Shown here: piece by piece, positions 56,183-64,000 of the stretch
How positions within the stretch are numbered: position 1 is the stretch's first letter
Layout: each line of letters begins with the position of its first letter
Origin: a sulfur-oxidizing endosymbiont of Gigantopelta aegis
Lineage (GTDB): Bacteria; Pseudomonadota; Gammaproteobacteria; GRL18
Direction of reading: 5' to 3'
DNA length: 64,000 bases
Assembly: GCF_016097415.1 (NCBI RefSeq)
Contig: NZ_JAEHGE010000001.1
Coordinates: 3,778,778-3,842,777, forward strand
The notes under the pieces: model-generated
What the model saw: the letters and a program-made list of their open reading frames with translations, nothing else
Told to the model about the DNA's origin: nothing
The model's database searches: none
Made by a program: the position numbers and the translations under genes

Positions 56183-56281
56183 TTAAATAGTGATATTGAA
56201 AATCAAACCAATAGCCAGTAGAGCGATCAAAGCTGCTGCCGATAGGGTAACAGTTTTAACGATATTCAGTGTTGTTGTCAT
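56183..56281 (-). CDS. Small single-pass membrane peptide (32 aa)
   Basis: A 32-codon frame starting MTTTLNIVKTVTLSAAALIA, with one hydrophobic helix through to its end at FNITI. AATTGGAAGGAAGCCTAAA before the ATG gives a strong ribosome site. It lies alone between the response regulator and the tRNA-Asn terminator. No family known. Real expression is likely but not shown. Confidence 0.55.
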   Translation of the reverse strand: MTTTLNIVKTVTLSAAALIALLAIGLIFNITI

Positions 56282-56344
56282 TTTAGGCTTCCTTCCAATT
56301 TTTTAATCAAATCAATCAATGTTTTTTACTACAAAAAAGATATA

Positions 56345-56397
56345 AAAAAAGGCTCTGAGGGCATACTTAATAGTGTATGTCTCTCAAAGCCTTTATA
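56345..56397 (-). terminator. Terminator downstream of tRNA-Asn
   Basis: AAGGCTTTGAGAGACATAC pairs imperfectly with GTATGCCCTCAGAGCCTT and is followed on the minus strand by a T-run. It lies just after the tRNA 3' end. Confidence 0.75.
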
Positions 56398-56401
56398 TGT
56401 A

Positions 56402-56476
56402 TGGCTCCCCAAGCATGATTCGAACATGCGACCAAGTGATTAACAGTCACCTACTCTACCGCTGAGCTATTGGGGA
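56402..56476 (-). tRNA. tRNA-Asn (anticodon GTT)
   Basis: Read on the minus strand: acceptor TCCCCAA / TTGGGGA, D-arm TAGCTCAGCGGTAGAGTA, anticodon loop CTGTTAA (GTT), T-loop GTTCGAATC, and encoded CCA. 75 nt. Confidence 0.95.
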
Positions 56477-56601
56477 ATTGTTGCAAACTTCTGTCAGTCA
56501 TCAGAAGCAACGAAGGCTATTCTATGCATTTTGATTTTAATGTCAAGAAACATTGTAAATAAAATTCATTTTTTTTATAACTGCCATATAAAATCAGTCA
56601 C

Positions 56602-57153
56602 TTAACTGCAAGCAGATGTTTTGTTGCTTGTTTTTCCTGTTGCCATTCTAGCGCGTCCTGTACGCGAAATAATGACACGTTGAACAAACTGAGTGCCATT
56701 ACGACTACAAAGTGTAAATGTGCCATTGGTGCTGCTATGACCATCGGAATAATAGCGCACATAGTTAGAGGAGCCAAAGCCTTTGTATTGCAGTGATAAG
56801 CTCTTTGAGAGGGCTTGCTGAACATAAAAAACTTCTTCATAAGCATTGCGCTTATTATTGCCATCCTGATCAGAAAAAATAAGCCAGCCATCAGACCATT
56901 TTGCGCTAGGTGTGCATTGCTGGCCATTATTGCTCTTACACAGCAGCACTCTACTCTTATGTTTAATGGCTTCTGAACGGGCTAGCTGATGATGGTGGAA
57001 TAAAATATTCAACTGAGCTGATTGGTGATTATGGCTGAGGATGTCAGCAAAGGCAGGCACTGCTGTTGCGAGTAAAATACTGGCAATGGCCAGAGTGATG
57101 AGCAGTTCAATTAAAGTAAAGCCTCGAAGCTGTTGTTCGTTATGTCGTATCAT
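56602..57153 (-). CDS. fimT: Type IV pilus pseudopilin, FimT/GspH family
   Basis: 183 residues with a class III signal: GFTLIELLITLAIASILLAT, cleaved by prepilin peptidase before Phe. The GspH/FimT domain follows (QLARSEAIKHKSRVLLCKS, WSDGWLIFSDQDGN, VIISRTGRARMA) with cysteines near the C-terminus. FimT proteins are minor pilins; some bind DNA for uptake. Here the gene stands alone. Confidence 0.88.
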   Translation of the reverse strand: MIRHNEQQLRGFTLIELLITLAIASILLATAVPAFADILSHNHQSAQLNILFHHHQLARSEAIKHKSRVLLCKSNNGQQCTPSAKWSDGWLIFSDQDGNNKRNAYEEVFYVQQALSKSLSLQYKGFGSSNYVRYYSDGHSSTNGTFTLCSRNGTQFVQRVIISRTGRARMATGKTSNKTSACS

Positions 57154-57563
57154 TGGAAATCCTTTTCAAGTAATGGTGGTAATTAAAGTGAACAAATAAA
57201 GTAACTAGTGTCCATCCGTTTATTCTAGAATTATTTGATAATTGTGACCGTAGGGTGGGCACGCTTTTTGTGCCCACGCTGAAAATGTGCATATAAAGAA
57301 CCCTATTTACGGATAAACACTCACTAGATGAAGTTTATAGCAATGGAATTGCTGTCTGAAGAGGTAAAGCGTGGTTAAAGCTGTAAGAAAAGTGTGATTT
57401 TTTGTGTCAGACTTAACGTACAATGATATTTTTGCTGTTTTTGTTAATAAACTGTGAAGCTAGGCAAAAAAAGAACTAAAAATAGACTAAACTAATAGTT
57501 CATCGTATAAAAGGATGCAGTGCGAGAAATTAAACACTTTTTGGGGAGAAGTGGAAAGTAGTG
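57154..57563. other. Intergenic region with a palindromic repeat
   Basis: No gene seen. The palindrome GTGGGCAC..GTGCCCAC at 57250-57280 resembles the one at 37577-37611. The promoter of the next gene probably lies after 57420. Confidence 0.6.
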
Positions 57564-58751
57564 ATGAGTCATTTTGAACAAAAAAATACCATGCAGCAAT
57601 CAGTGGATGAAAATAGTCAGCTCAAAGCACAGCTTAAGCAATTATTGAGCAATGCCCATGAAAACCAGCTGAAACTGAAACGTTTTGAGCAAATAGAGTT
57701 TAAATTAATGGCTGCTGAATCCATTGAGCAGTTATTGGTCATTATTCGTGATGAATATACTAGCCTGTTCAAGCTGGATGATTGTGCTTTATTGCTTGAA
57801 GATGAGAATCTTTCTTTGCGCCGCCTCATTCCGGATGGGCTTCAAAATACGCCCAATGATCATTTTTTAACCTTATTAAATTTCCCTGTTGAACTGGAAA
57901 AATTACACTATTTGCCGACAGAGCTGATGACTGGGTTTTACCATTCTAATCATCATCAATGGCTGATGAATAATCCACATATTGAATCCATTGCAGTGAT
58001 GCCCTTAATGCGTCATGGTAGAAAAATAGGTGTCTTTTGTTGCGGTAGTTATGATCGCACACGTTTTCAAGCCCATGCCGCTTGTGATTTTTTACAGCGT
58101 CTGTCTTTTATCATGGCTGTTTGTATCGAAAATGCTCTTAATTTAGAACGCCTTAAACTGAGTAGCATGACTGATGCATTAACTCAGGTGCATAATCGAC
58201 GTTTTTTTGATCAACGTTTGCCTCAAGAATTGTCCAGAAATGATCGCGCCTTGACGGCAATATCTTGTTTATTTCTCGATATCGACCATTTTAAACAAGT
58301 CAATGACACTTATGGTCATGGGGTGGGTGATGATGTTTTATGTCAGGTGGCTCAACGCATTCAAACCGGGCTGAGAACACATGACATTCTGGCTCGATAT
58401 GGCGGTGAAGAATTTGCTGTGTTATTACCGGACACCAGCAATGATGAAGCCATGATGGTCGCTCAGCGTATCATCGATGCGGTGAATAAAGATCGTATCG
58501 TTATTGATAAAAATGTCATTTTAACTATTACCATTTCTGCGGGTGTTTCAACTCTTATGACTGATGATACAATGATTGATGATACAAGGTCTGATTCATT
58601 AAATGATATCAAGTCATTGGGAATGAAATTACTATCAACGGCAGATGAAGCACTCTATGATGCTAAAAAACAGGGTAGAAACCGCGCCATTAATGCCGGT
58701 TTGTTAGCCTTGATTGATTCAGTAGAATGTTCACAAAAATTTCAATGTTGA
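57564..58751 (+). CDS. Diguanylate cyclase with N-terminal DUF484/GAF-like domain
   Basis: About 395 residues. An N-terminal coiled coil (QLKAQLKQLLSNAHENQLKL) leads to a GAF/DUF484-type sensor part (CALLLEDENLSLRRL, SIAVMPLMRHGRKIGVFCCG). The GGDEF domain has DALTQVHNRRFFDQRL, CLFLDIDHFKQVNDTYGHG and the active-site loop RYGGEEFAVLLPD (GGEEF form), so it should be active in making cyclic di-GMP. The loop is not preceded by an RxxD inhibitory site five residues upstream, so product inhibition there is unlikely. Start: ATG at 57564, just after GGGGAGAAGTGG; an ATG one codon upstream is equivalent. Confidence 0.9.
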   Translation: MSHFEQKNTMQQSVDENSQLKAQLKQLLSNAHENQLKLKRFEQIEFKLMAAESIEQLLVIIRDEYTSLFKLDDCALLLEDENLSLRRLIPDGLQNTPNDHFLTLLNFPVELEKLHYLPTELMTGFYHSNHHQWLMNNPHIESIAVMPLMRHGRKIGVFCCGSYDRTRFQAHAACDFLQRLSFIMAVCIENALNLERLKLSSMTDALTQVHNRRFFDQRLPQELSRNDRALTAISCLFLDIDHFKQVNDTYGHGVGDDVLCQVAQRIQTGLRTHDILARYGGEEFAVLLPDTSNDEAMMVAQRIIDAVNKDRIVIDKNVILTITISAGVSTLMTDDTMIDDTRSDSLNDIKSLGMKLLSTADEALYDAKKQGRNRAINAGLLALIDSVECSQKFQC

Positions 58752-58800
58752 AATTCCCTTACTAAAACAAATAATTTTTAGCTATTCTTTTGGAAAACCT

Positions 58801-59466
58801 ATGCAACTGAGTGACAGCCTCATTAAACGAAAATCCACCCGTGCTTTTTTAAATAAACCTGTTGAGACAGAAAAAATTCAACAGATTTTAAATCTCGCGC
58901 GTCACGCCCCCTCCGGTGTTAATACTCAACCCTGGCAGGTTGCAGTGGTGAGTGGTGCAACTAAAAGTCGCCTGCAAGAAAAATTAGAAGCGGCTTTTCG
59001 TTCCGGTGTTAAAGCAAAAATGGACTATCAATACTATCCTCAACAATGGCTTGAGCCATTTAAAAGTCGTCGTAAGGCCTGTGGTTTAAAAATGTATAGT
59101 ACTTTAAATATTGCCCGGGAAGACAAGGACAAACAATTGGAGCAATGGGCAGCTAATTATCGTGCCTTTGATGCCCCGGTAATGCTGTTGTTCTTTTTAG
59201 ATGCCAGTGCTGAACAGGGATCCTTTCTTGATTATGGTATGTTTTTGCAATCTTTGATGCTAGCGGCGGTGGATCAGGGGCTGGCAACCTGTCCCCAGGC
59301 AGCACTGACGGAATATCCTGATATTGTAAAGGAAGAACTAGGGCATAAGGAAGAGGATTTATTGATCTGTGGTATGGCATTGGGCTATGAAGATTGTGAT
59401 GCATTGGTGAATAGTTATCGCACCGAAAGAGAAGACATGAGTGGCTTTACTTGTTTTTTTGACTAA
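58801..59466 (+). CDS. Nitroreductase-family flavoprotein
   Basis: 221 residues with the FMN-binding signature IKRKSTRAFLNKPV and LARHAPSGVNTQPWQVAVV, a mid-region MLLFFLDASAEQGSFLDYG, and LATCPQAAL. This fits the classical nitroreductase fold: NAD(P)H-dependent reduction of nitro compounds or quinones, a soluble FMN dimer. The substrate cannot be told from sequence. It stands alone between a diguanylate cyclase and a truncated ORF. Confidence 0.9.
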   Translation: MQLSDSLIKRKSTRAFLNKPVETEKIQQILNLARHAPSGVNTQPWQVAVVSGATKSRLQEKLEAAFRSGVKAKMDYQYYPQQWLEPFKSRRKACGLKMYSTLNIAREDKDKQLEQWAANYRAFDAPVMLLFFLDASAEQGSFLDYGMFLQSLMLAAVDQGLATCPQAALTEYPDIVKEELGHKEEDLLICGMALGYEDCDALVNSYRTEREDMSGFTCFFD

Positions 59467-59592
59467 GTTTATGAAAAAGAGGGAATATTCAGCCAAATAA
59501 ACACTAATTAGACAGGCAAGGGCATGAAAATATGCTAAATTAGGGGCTGAAATTTAACTTGGGCACAACTTGGGCACAAATAGAACAATAAG

Positions 59593-59715
59593 ATGACTCA
59601 AACACAAGCTAACAATACCTATTCCGTCGATGTGTTAATGCTACAGGCTCGTCAATTGGCGGCTAATTACCGTCGTGCGACAGGCAAAACCCTGGCTGGT
59701 GTCACAAGCCGATAA
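59593..59715 (+). pseudogene. N-terminal stub of a small conserved protein
   Basis: 40 codons: MTQTQANNTYSVDVLMLQ then QLAANYRRATGKTLAGVTSR and stop. It looks like the start of a longer protein that is cut just where the restriction/methylase island begins. The family is not identified with certainty. Confidence 0.45.
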
Positions 59716-60302
59716 ACAAAGGTGTTGATATTTTTGTATAAAAACACCCATATTTGCTCAAAGTAATGAATTTCCAAGTTTAGAAATAGTTTTTAACAAT
59801 GCTTGTCTTTTGATTTTGTTATCTTCATTATGTGCTACTTCACTTAATGCTGATAACTCTTTATGTTTCTTATTATCTGCATCAAATTCTGGTAAATTCA
59901 TGTGTTTAAACACATTACCCACTTGAATTGAAATATTATGACTATCAATAAAAGCTTGTACTGTAGAGCTGTTTAGTAAACCACAAAGATAATAGGCTGG
60001 CTCTGAATCATAAAAATCAACAAAAAACAATTTGTGGTCGGGAACAAAAACTTTTTGACCACTGATAGGATCGTTACCTTTTGTAATGACTGCCGCTCTA
60101 AATGATTTATTGCCAGGCTGTTCAGGCCATACCACTTTAAATGGTGCGAAAGTATAACTGCCAACATTTGAAATACAGAAATAAGGTGCGTGTTCTGTCA
60201 TTCGTTTGCTATATGTTGATCTTAAAATAAGCTGGTCTTGATAGGTGCTAAAAAATCCTTCACACTTTGGTTGTATACGTCAAAACTTCCCACGTTGACG
60301 TA

Positions 60303-61830
60303 TCATTCCACTTTATTTAAAGGCTGAATTTTTTCAGTCAAATTCCATGGCAACAATTGCTCTAAAGCCTCATCATCATAATGCCTGCCCAGCTTAGGTA
60401 ACTCAGTCAGAATGTGTGTTAAAAAGGCAAAGGGCTCTAGGTTGTTTGCTTTCGCTGTTTGCACGATTGAATATAAAATAGCACTGGCCTCAGCACCACG
60501 AGGATTTTGGTTCATGACCCAGTTTTTGCGCCCAATCACAAAGGGTTTGATCCGCCGCTCTGCCATATTATTATCAATCTGGAGGTTGCCCTCTTCAAGA
60601 TAGACAGTCAGATACTTCCATTGATTGATCACATAACGAATAGGACACCCAACTTACTGTCTTTTGTTGTTTTAGTCACTTTATCATCACACCACTTTTT
60701 AAAGTCATCCAGTAGTGGTTTGCTTTTTTCCTGACGGATCAGGTAACGTTGTTCAGCATTGAGCGGTTTGATTTGTTTTTCAATCGCATACAATTTAGCA
60801 ATTTTACTGATCGCCATTTGTACCATGCCAGGCTTTTTCTGACTGTTCTTGGGTAATGCTTTTAAGGCATCATGGAACTTGCGACGAGCATGTGCCATGC
60901 AGCCTAATAAAGTGACTTCACTGTTCTCATTTTCGAATATATGATAACCGGGAAAGCCATCCGTTTGCAGGTAACCTGAAAACCCCGTTAAAAAGGTTTT
61001 GGCATGTTGGCCTGCACGAGTAGGCTGATACTCATACAAAACAATGGGACACTTGAATGATAGCCGCCACTTTGATAGAGCCACATATAAGATTTAGGGC
61101 AATTCTCACGTCCATCATGGATCACTCGCATCGTTGTTTCATCGGCCTGGATGATTTTCTGCCTAATGAGATAATACAACAACCGATTATAAAAGGGTTT
61201 GAGTAATTCAGCTGATTTAAGCACCCAGTTGGACATACTGGCTCTGGAAAGTGTTATCTTATAGCGTTTAAATATCGCTTCCTGTCGATAGAGAGGCAAG
61301 CTGTCTAGGAATTTAGAAACAATGATATAGGCCAGCAGGCTGGGTGATGCAAAACTTCTAGGAATGGGCTGTGCAGGCTTAGGAGCAGTTTTAACGCCTT
61401 CCTCACAAGCACGACAGGCATATTTAACCTGAACATGTTCTACAACATATACCTGAGCAGGAACAATTTCCAGTTGCTCTGAGGTCTCTTCACCAATTTC
61501 ATGCAAGTGATGACCGCAGTCACAGACTTGTTCTGCTTCAGATAACTCATGACGAACAACTTTACGAGGTAGGTCTTTAGGTAAAGGCTTACGACCGGGC
61601 TTTTTACGCTCATAAGTAATGGTTTCACGGACTTCCGGTGCTTCTTCGGCGAACGTTTCTGCCTCATTAAAGAAGTCGGGGTGAACTTCTTTTTCACTGG
61701 AAGTACCAAACCGTTTATGTTGCAACAGACGAAATTGTTCCTCATACCAGTCCACTTTTGACTGGAGTTCAAGCACCCTGTTTTTGAGCGTTGGTATCTC
61801 TTCTGGTAGTATTTTGTCTGTTGAACTCAT
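60303..61830 (-). pseudogene. tnpC: IS66 transposase TnpC, frameshifted (IS66-b copy 4)
   Basis: Zinc-finger and N-terminal part intact (CDCGHHLHEIG, CRACEEG). A missing G near 61056 breaks the frame at YHSKCPIVL, and another indel near 60643 follows KDSKLGV. Catalytic blocks QADETTMRV, LQTDGFPGYH and NMAERRIKPFV are present. Confidence 0.88.
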
Positions 61831-61903
61831 GCGTTATATTATACTAAAAATGAGCGTTAAATGCTTGTATTTATTCTGTTTAATGCGCATCTAAAGGGAC
61901 TTT

Positions 61904-62257
61904 TTAGTTGTTTTCCAGACCATGAATTTCAGGGTGAGCATGGTGTTGTGTGCAAGATAAACCATCCAGTAACCACTGTAATTCTCTCAGTGTTAACGAA
62001 AGAGTGGGTTGTTCTTTTTCCATCGGCCACTGGAATTTCCCTTTTCAAGTGTACGATAGTAAAGCCAGAAACCATTACGCTCCCAGTACAGTATTTTAAG
62101 TTTATCTCGCTGACGATTACAAAAACAAAGACACTGCCATCAAGGGATTGTGTTCCAATTGCTCTGAGACAATCAGTGATAGCCCATTGGTTGCTTTTCT
62201 CATATCGGTAACACCAGAAACCAGATAAACCTGATTGACTGTGATGCCCGTTATCAT
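61904..62257 (-). pseudogene. tnpB: IS66 Orf2 protein TnpB, one frameshift (IS66-b copy 4)
   Basis: Matches copies 1 and 2 except for a missing A near 62142 (CATCAAGGGA versus CATCAAAGGGA), which breaks the frame after EHNP. Confidence 0.86.
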
Positions 62258-62577
62258 GAAACAGTCCTGAGCAAATCCAGAATGGACTTGAGCTGATTCA
62301 GGTTCGTATCAGAATTGATTTCCAAACTGAAACCATTGGTATGGCTTACTTTAATTGCATTGCTTGTGGGGGAATTGGCCAGTAAATTAATGGGAATGAG
62401 TTGATTGTTGGTGTTGACCTGTTTTGATGAGCTAACATAACCCAACTTCTTTCGATAATAGCTAAAAATATGAGAGGGTATCTTATGTTGTTGACAATAA
62501 ACTGCCTGGCTTAAGTTACTGGCTTGGCAGGCCTCTATGTGTTGCTTCATCGAAGCATCTTTTGAATGGTTGCTCAT
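62254..62577 (-). CDS. tnpA: IS66 accessory protein TnpA (IS66-b copy 4)
   Basis: 107 residues, identical to IS66-b copies 1 and 2; intact. Confidence 0.87.
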   Translation of the reverse strand: MSNHSKDASMKQHIEACQASNLSQAVYCQQHKIPSHIFSYYRKKLGYVSSSKQVNTNNQLIPINLLANSPTSNAIKVSHTNGFSLEINSDTNLNQLKSILDLLRTVS

Positions 62578-64000
62578 TTGTATCTCCAAATTACGAATTG
62601 AAGATCATAGTTTGAGCTAACTGAAGCTTATTGTGAACGTGGGTTTTAATTGACGTTTACCTTTGGTTTGTCTTCCATGTCATTTTCACAATCTTCTAAT
62701 AACTGTTTTGTGATCCCCTTATTAGGCACCAGTACATATAAATCTTTTTTGATTGAGACATAACATTCCTGTATATCTCCAGCCCCCTTAACTAAAGGAT
62801 ATAGAAAATCAGGTTCTATCCAAAACTTTCTTGCTGGTTTTACTTTTTCATTTCTTCCAAAGTCAGGGCAGGTTTTAATTTGCACCAAATTATTATTTTT
62901 ATTTGTATCAATAATTTTTACAAAATAAATACCATTTAATTCTGTGGTTACTCCTTTTCTGCCGTTAACCCAAGTGCTTGCACCAGTGATCTTTTAAATG
63001 CTTTAAAACCACCTTTCGGTGTAATAGCCCATGGTGAATCACCTCCCGTAACAGGGGTTGCCTCACACTTATCAATGTCAACTGAATCAAGAGCTTCTTG
63101 TTTTGTGAGGTGAGCAGGGATTGCTTTTTTATTTCCTTTAGCCGCTTCCCATATAGCATAGGGTATAGGATATTTTATTGTGTTACCTTTGCATTTTTTA
63201 GCAATAAAAATAGCTGTTTTATTGGCTGCATCAGGAAATGGCTTTAAAGCTTTTAGATCATCAATCCCTACAGGTTGAATGATCTGATTATTTCCGATAT
63301 AAAATGATCGAAAACCTGCTGAAGATGGTGATTGAAAATGAGTTTGCGTGATAACAAATGCTAAAATTCCGTCTTCATCTTTGAGCCATTTATCTGCAAC
63401 GGTATAGGTGATCATTCCTGATATATCAAGTTCATTTCCACCATGAAATTTTGTTTTTGAGAAAATTCCATAATGATCACAGGTTGGCTTTATACGTTCA
63501 CGGTATAATTCGGGTAATTTTGACCATCTGACCCAAGGTGGATTACCAACAACCACATCAAACTTTCCTGCAATAGCAGACCAGAAGAAATTACGCACTA
63601 TACGAAACCAGATACCATTCCAGTTTCTTTCATGTAAATCCAGAATTTTTTTCATAAGTATGCTTGAGTGGTGATCTCCATTCTTTCATTTCATTGGATG
63701 TAATTAATTTTTTTTGTATTAATTTTTTTCTGTCTCACGCCACTGAGTACTTTTTGAAACTAAATTATCCATTAGTAAAAATACGGAATCTAAACGACTT
63801 CTATCAAAAGCCAATTCTGAAGGCAATAAAATTTCAAGATCGGCTACTTCACTACCAATTTTATAAGAGACAATCAATTCATCTTTTTAGGATTTCGAGC
63901 TGGGGAATACACTGCATCCGCTAAAAGAATCGGTATTTCTATATCTGTTCCTTTGTTATTGTCTAATAAATCAGAAATAGCGATTAATATATTCACTCGG

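Larger units (their letters stand above)
60273..62660 (-). mobile_element. IS66-family element, IS66-b copy 4
   Basis: Complete termini (GTATACGTCAAAAC at 60273, TTGACGTTTAC at 62660) and a perfect duplication CTTTGGTT at 60265-60272 and 62661-62668. 2388 bp. This copy defines the IS66-b ends. Confidence 0.97.
59758..64000 (-). pseudogene. Eco57I-like DNA methylase/restriction protein, split by IS66-b copy 4, 5' end outside window
   Basis: The minus strand carries, from right to left: an N-terminal part (LLDNNKGTDIEIPILLADAV; frames change near 63893 and 63690); the N6-adenine methylase motif VVVGNPPWVRW near 63550; ITQTHFQSPSSAGFR; then a specificity-like region (EPDFLYPLVKGAGDIQEC, LYVLVPNKG); and, after the IS, FFSTYQDQLILRSTYSKRMT and GLLNSSTVQAFIDSHNISIQ to the stop at 59758. 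This is the layout of single-chain type IIG or related methylases. IS66-b copy 4 interrupts with duplication CTTTGGTT, and frame breaks occur near 62935 and 63655. Confidence 0.82.

Overview
The window is about 64 kb of AT-rich DNA from a gammaproteobacterium; genus cannot be given. The evidence is the 23S and 5S rRNA sequences, the order rrn-birA-coaX-SPOR protein-tRNA-Thr, and the conjugative element type. It falls into five parts. (1) 1-5193 is chromosomal core: the 3' part of a 23S gene, 5S, a terminator, birA, coaX, a SPOR-domain membrane protein and tRNA-Thr(TGT). (2) 5194-24574 is the wreck of an integrative and conjugative element (ICE) beside tRNA-Thr. It holds a tyrosine integrase, a VirB4/TraC-like ATPase (PFL_4706 type), TIGR03757, TIGR03756 and TIGR03755 proteins, a small membrane protein and the start of TraG. 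An IS21-family element and five IS66-family copies cut through it.

(3) 24575-40749 is an insertion-sequence graveyard with broken accessory genes: a leucine-rich-repeat protein, a YyaL/DUF255 thioredoxin-fold protein and a secreted fibronectin-III/DNRLRE protein. IS66, IS1595 and IS3 elements lie among them. (4) 40750-53416 is a decayed type I-C CRISPR-Cas locus. It keeps shredded cas3 remnants, a RhuM-family gene where cas5-cas8c-cas7-cas4 should be, a cas1 without its N-terminus, an intact cas2, and a very long array. I count 113 repeats in three blocks separated by IS3-family copies. Spacers recur as near-identical variants, and two spacer pairs overlap on one target so that a 5'-TTC motif can be read beside the protospacer.

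(5) 54704-64000 returns to chromosome-like content: a response regulator whose HD-GYP output domain has lost its GYP motif by in-frame deletion, a 32-residue membrane peptide, tRNA-Asn(GTT), a FimT/GspH pseudopilin, a GGDEF diguanylate cyclase and a nitroreductase. After these comes a large Eco57I-like DNA methylase/restriction gene split by an IS66 copy with a perfect 8-bp target duplication.

IS families are labelled locally: IS66-a (3 copies), IS66-b (4 copies plus a fragment), IS3-A (1), IS3-B (4, two damaged), IS1595 (2), IS21 (1). Many frames are broken by one-base differences in homopolymers, even between otherwise identical IS copies. Some pseudogene calls may therefore be sequencing error rather than decay. 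The large rearrangements (insertions with target duplications, lost cas genes, truncations at IS ends) do not depend on that.
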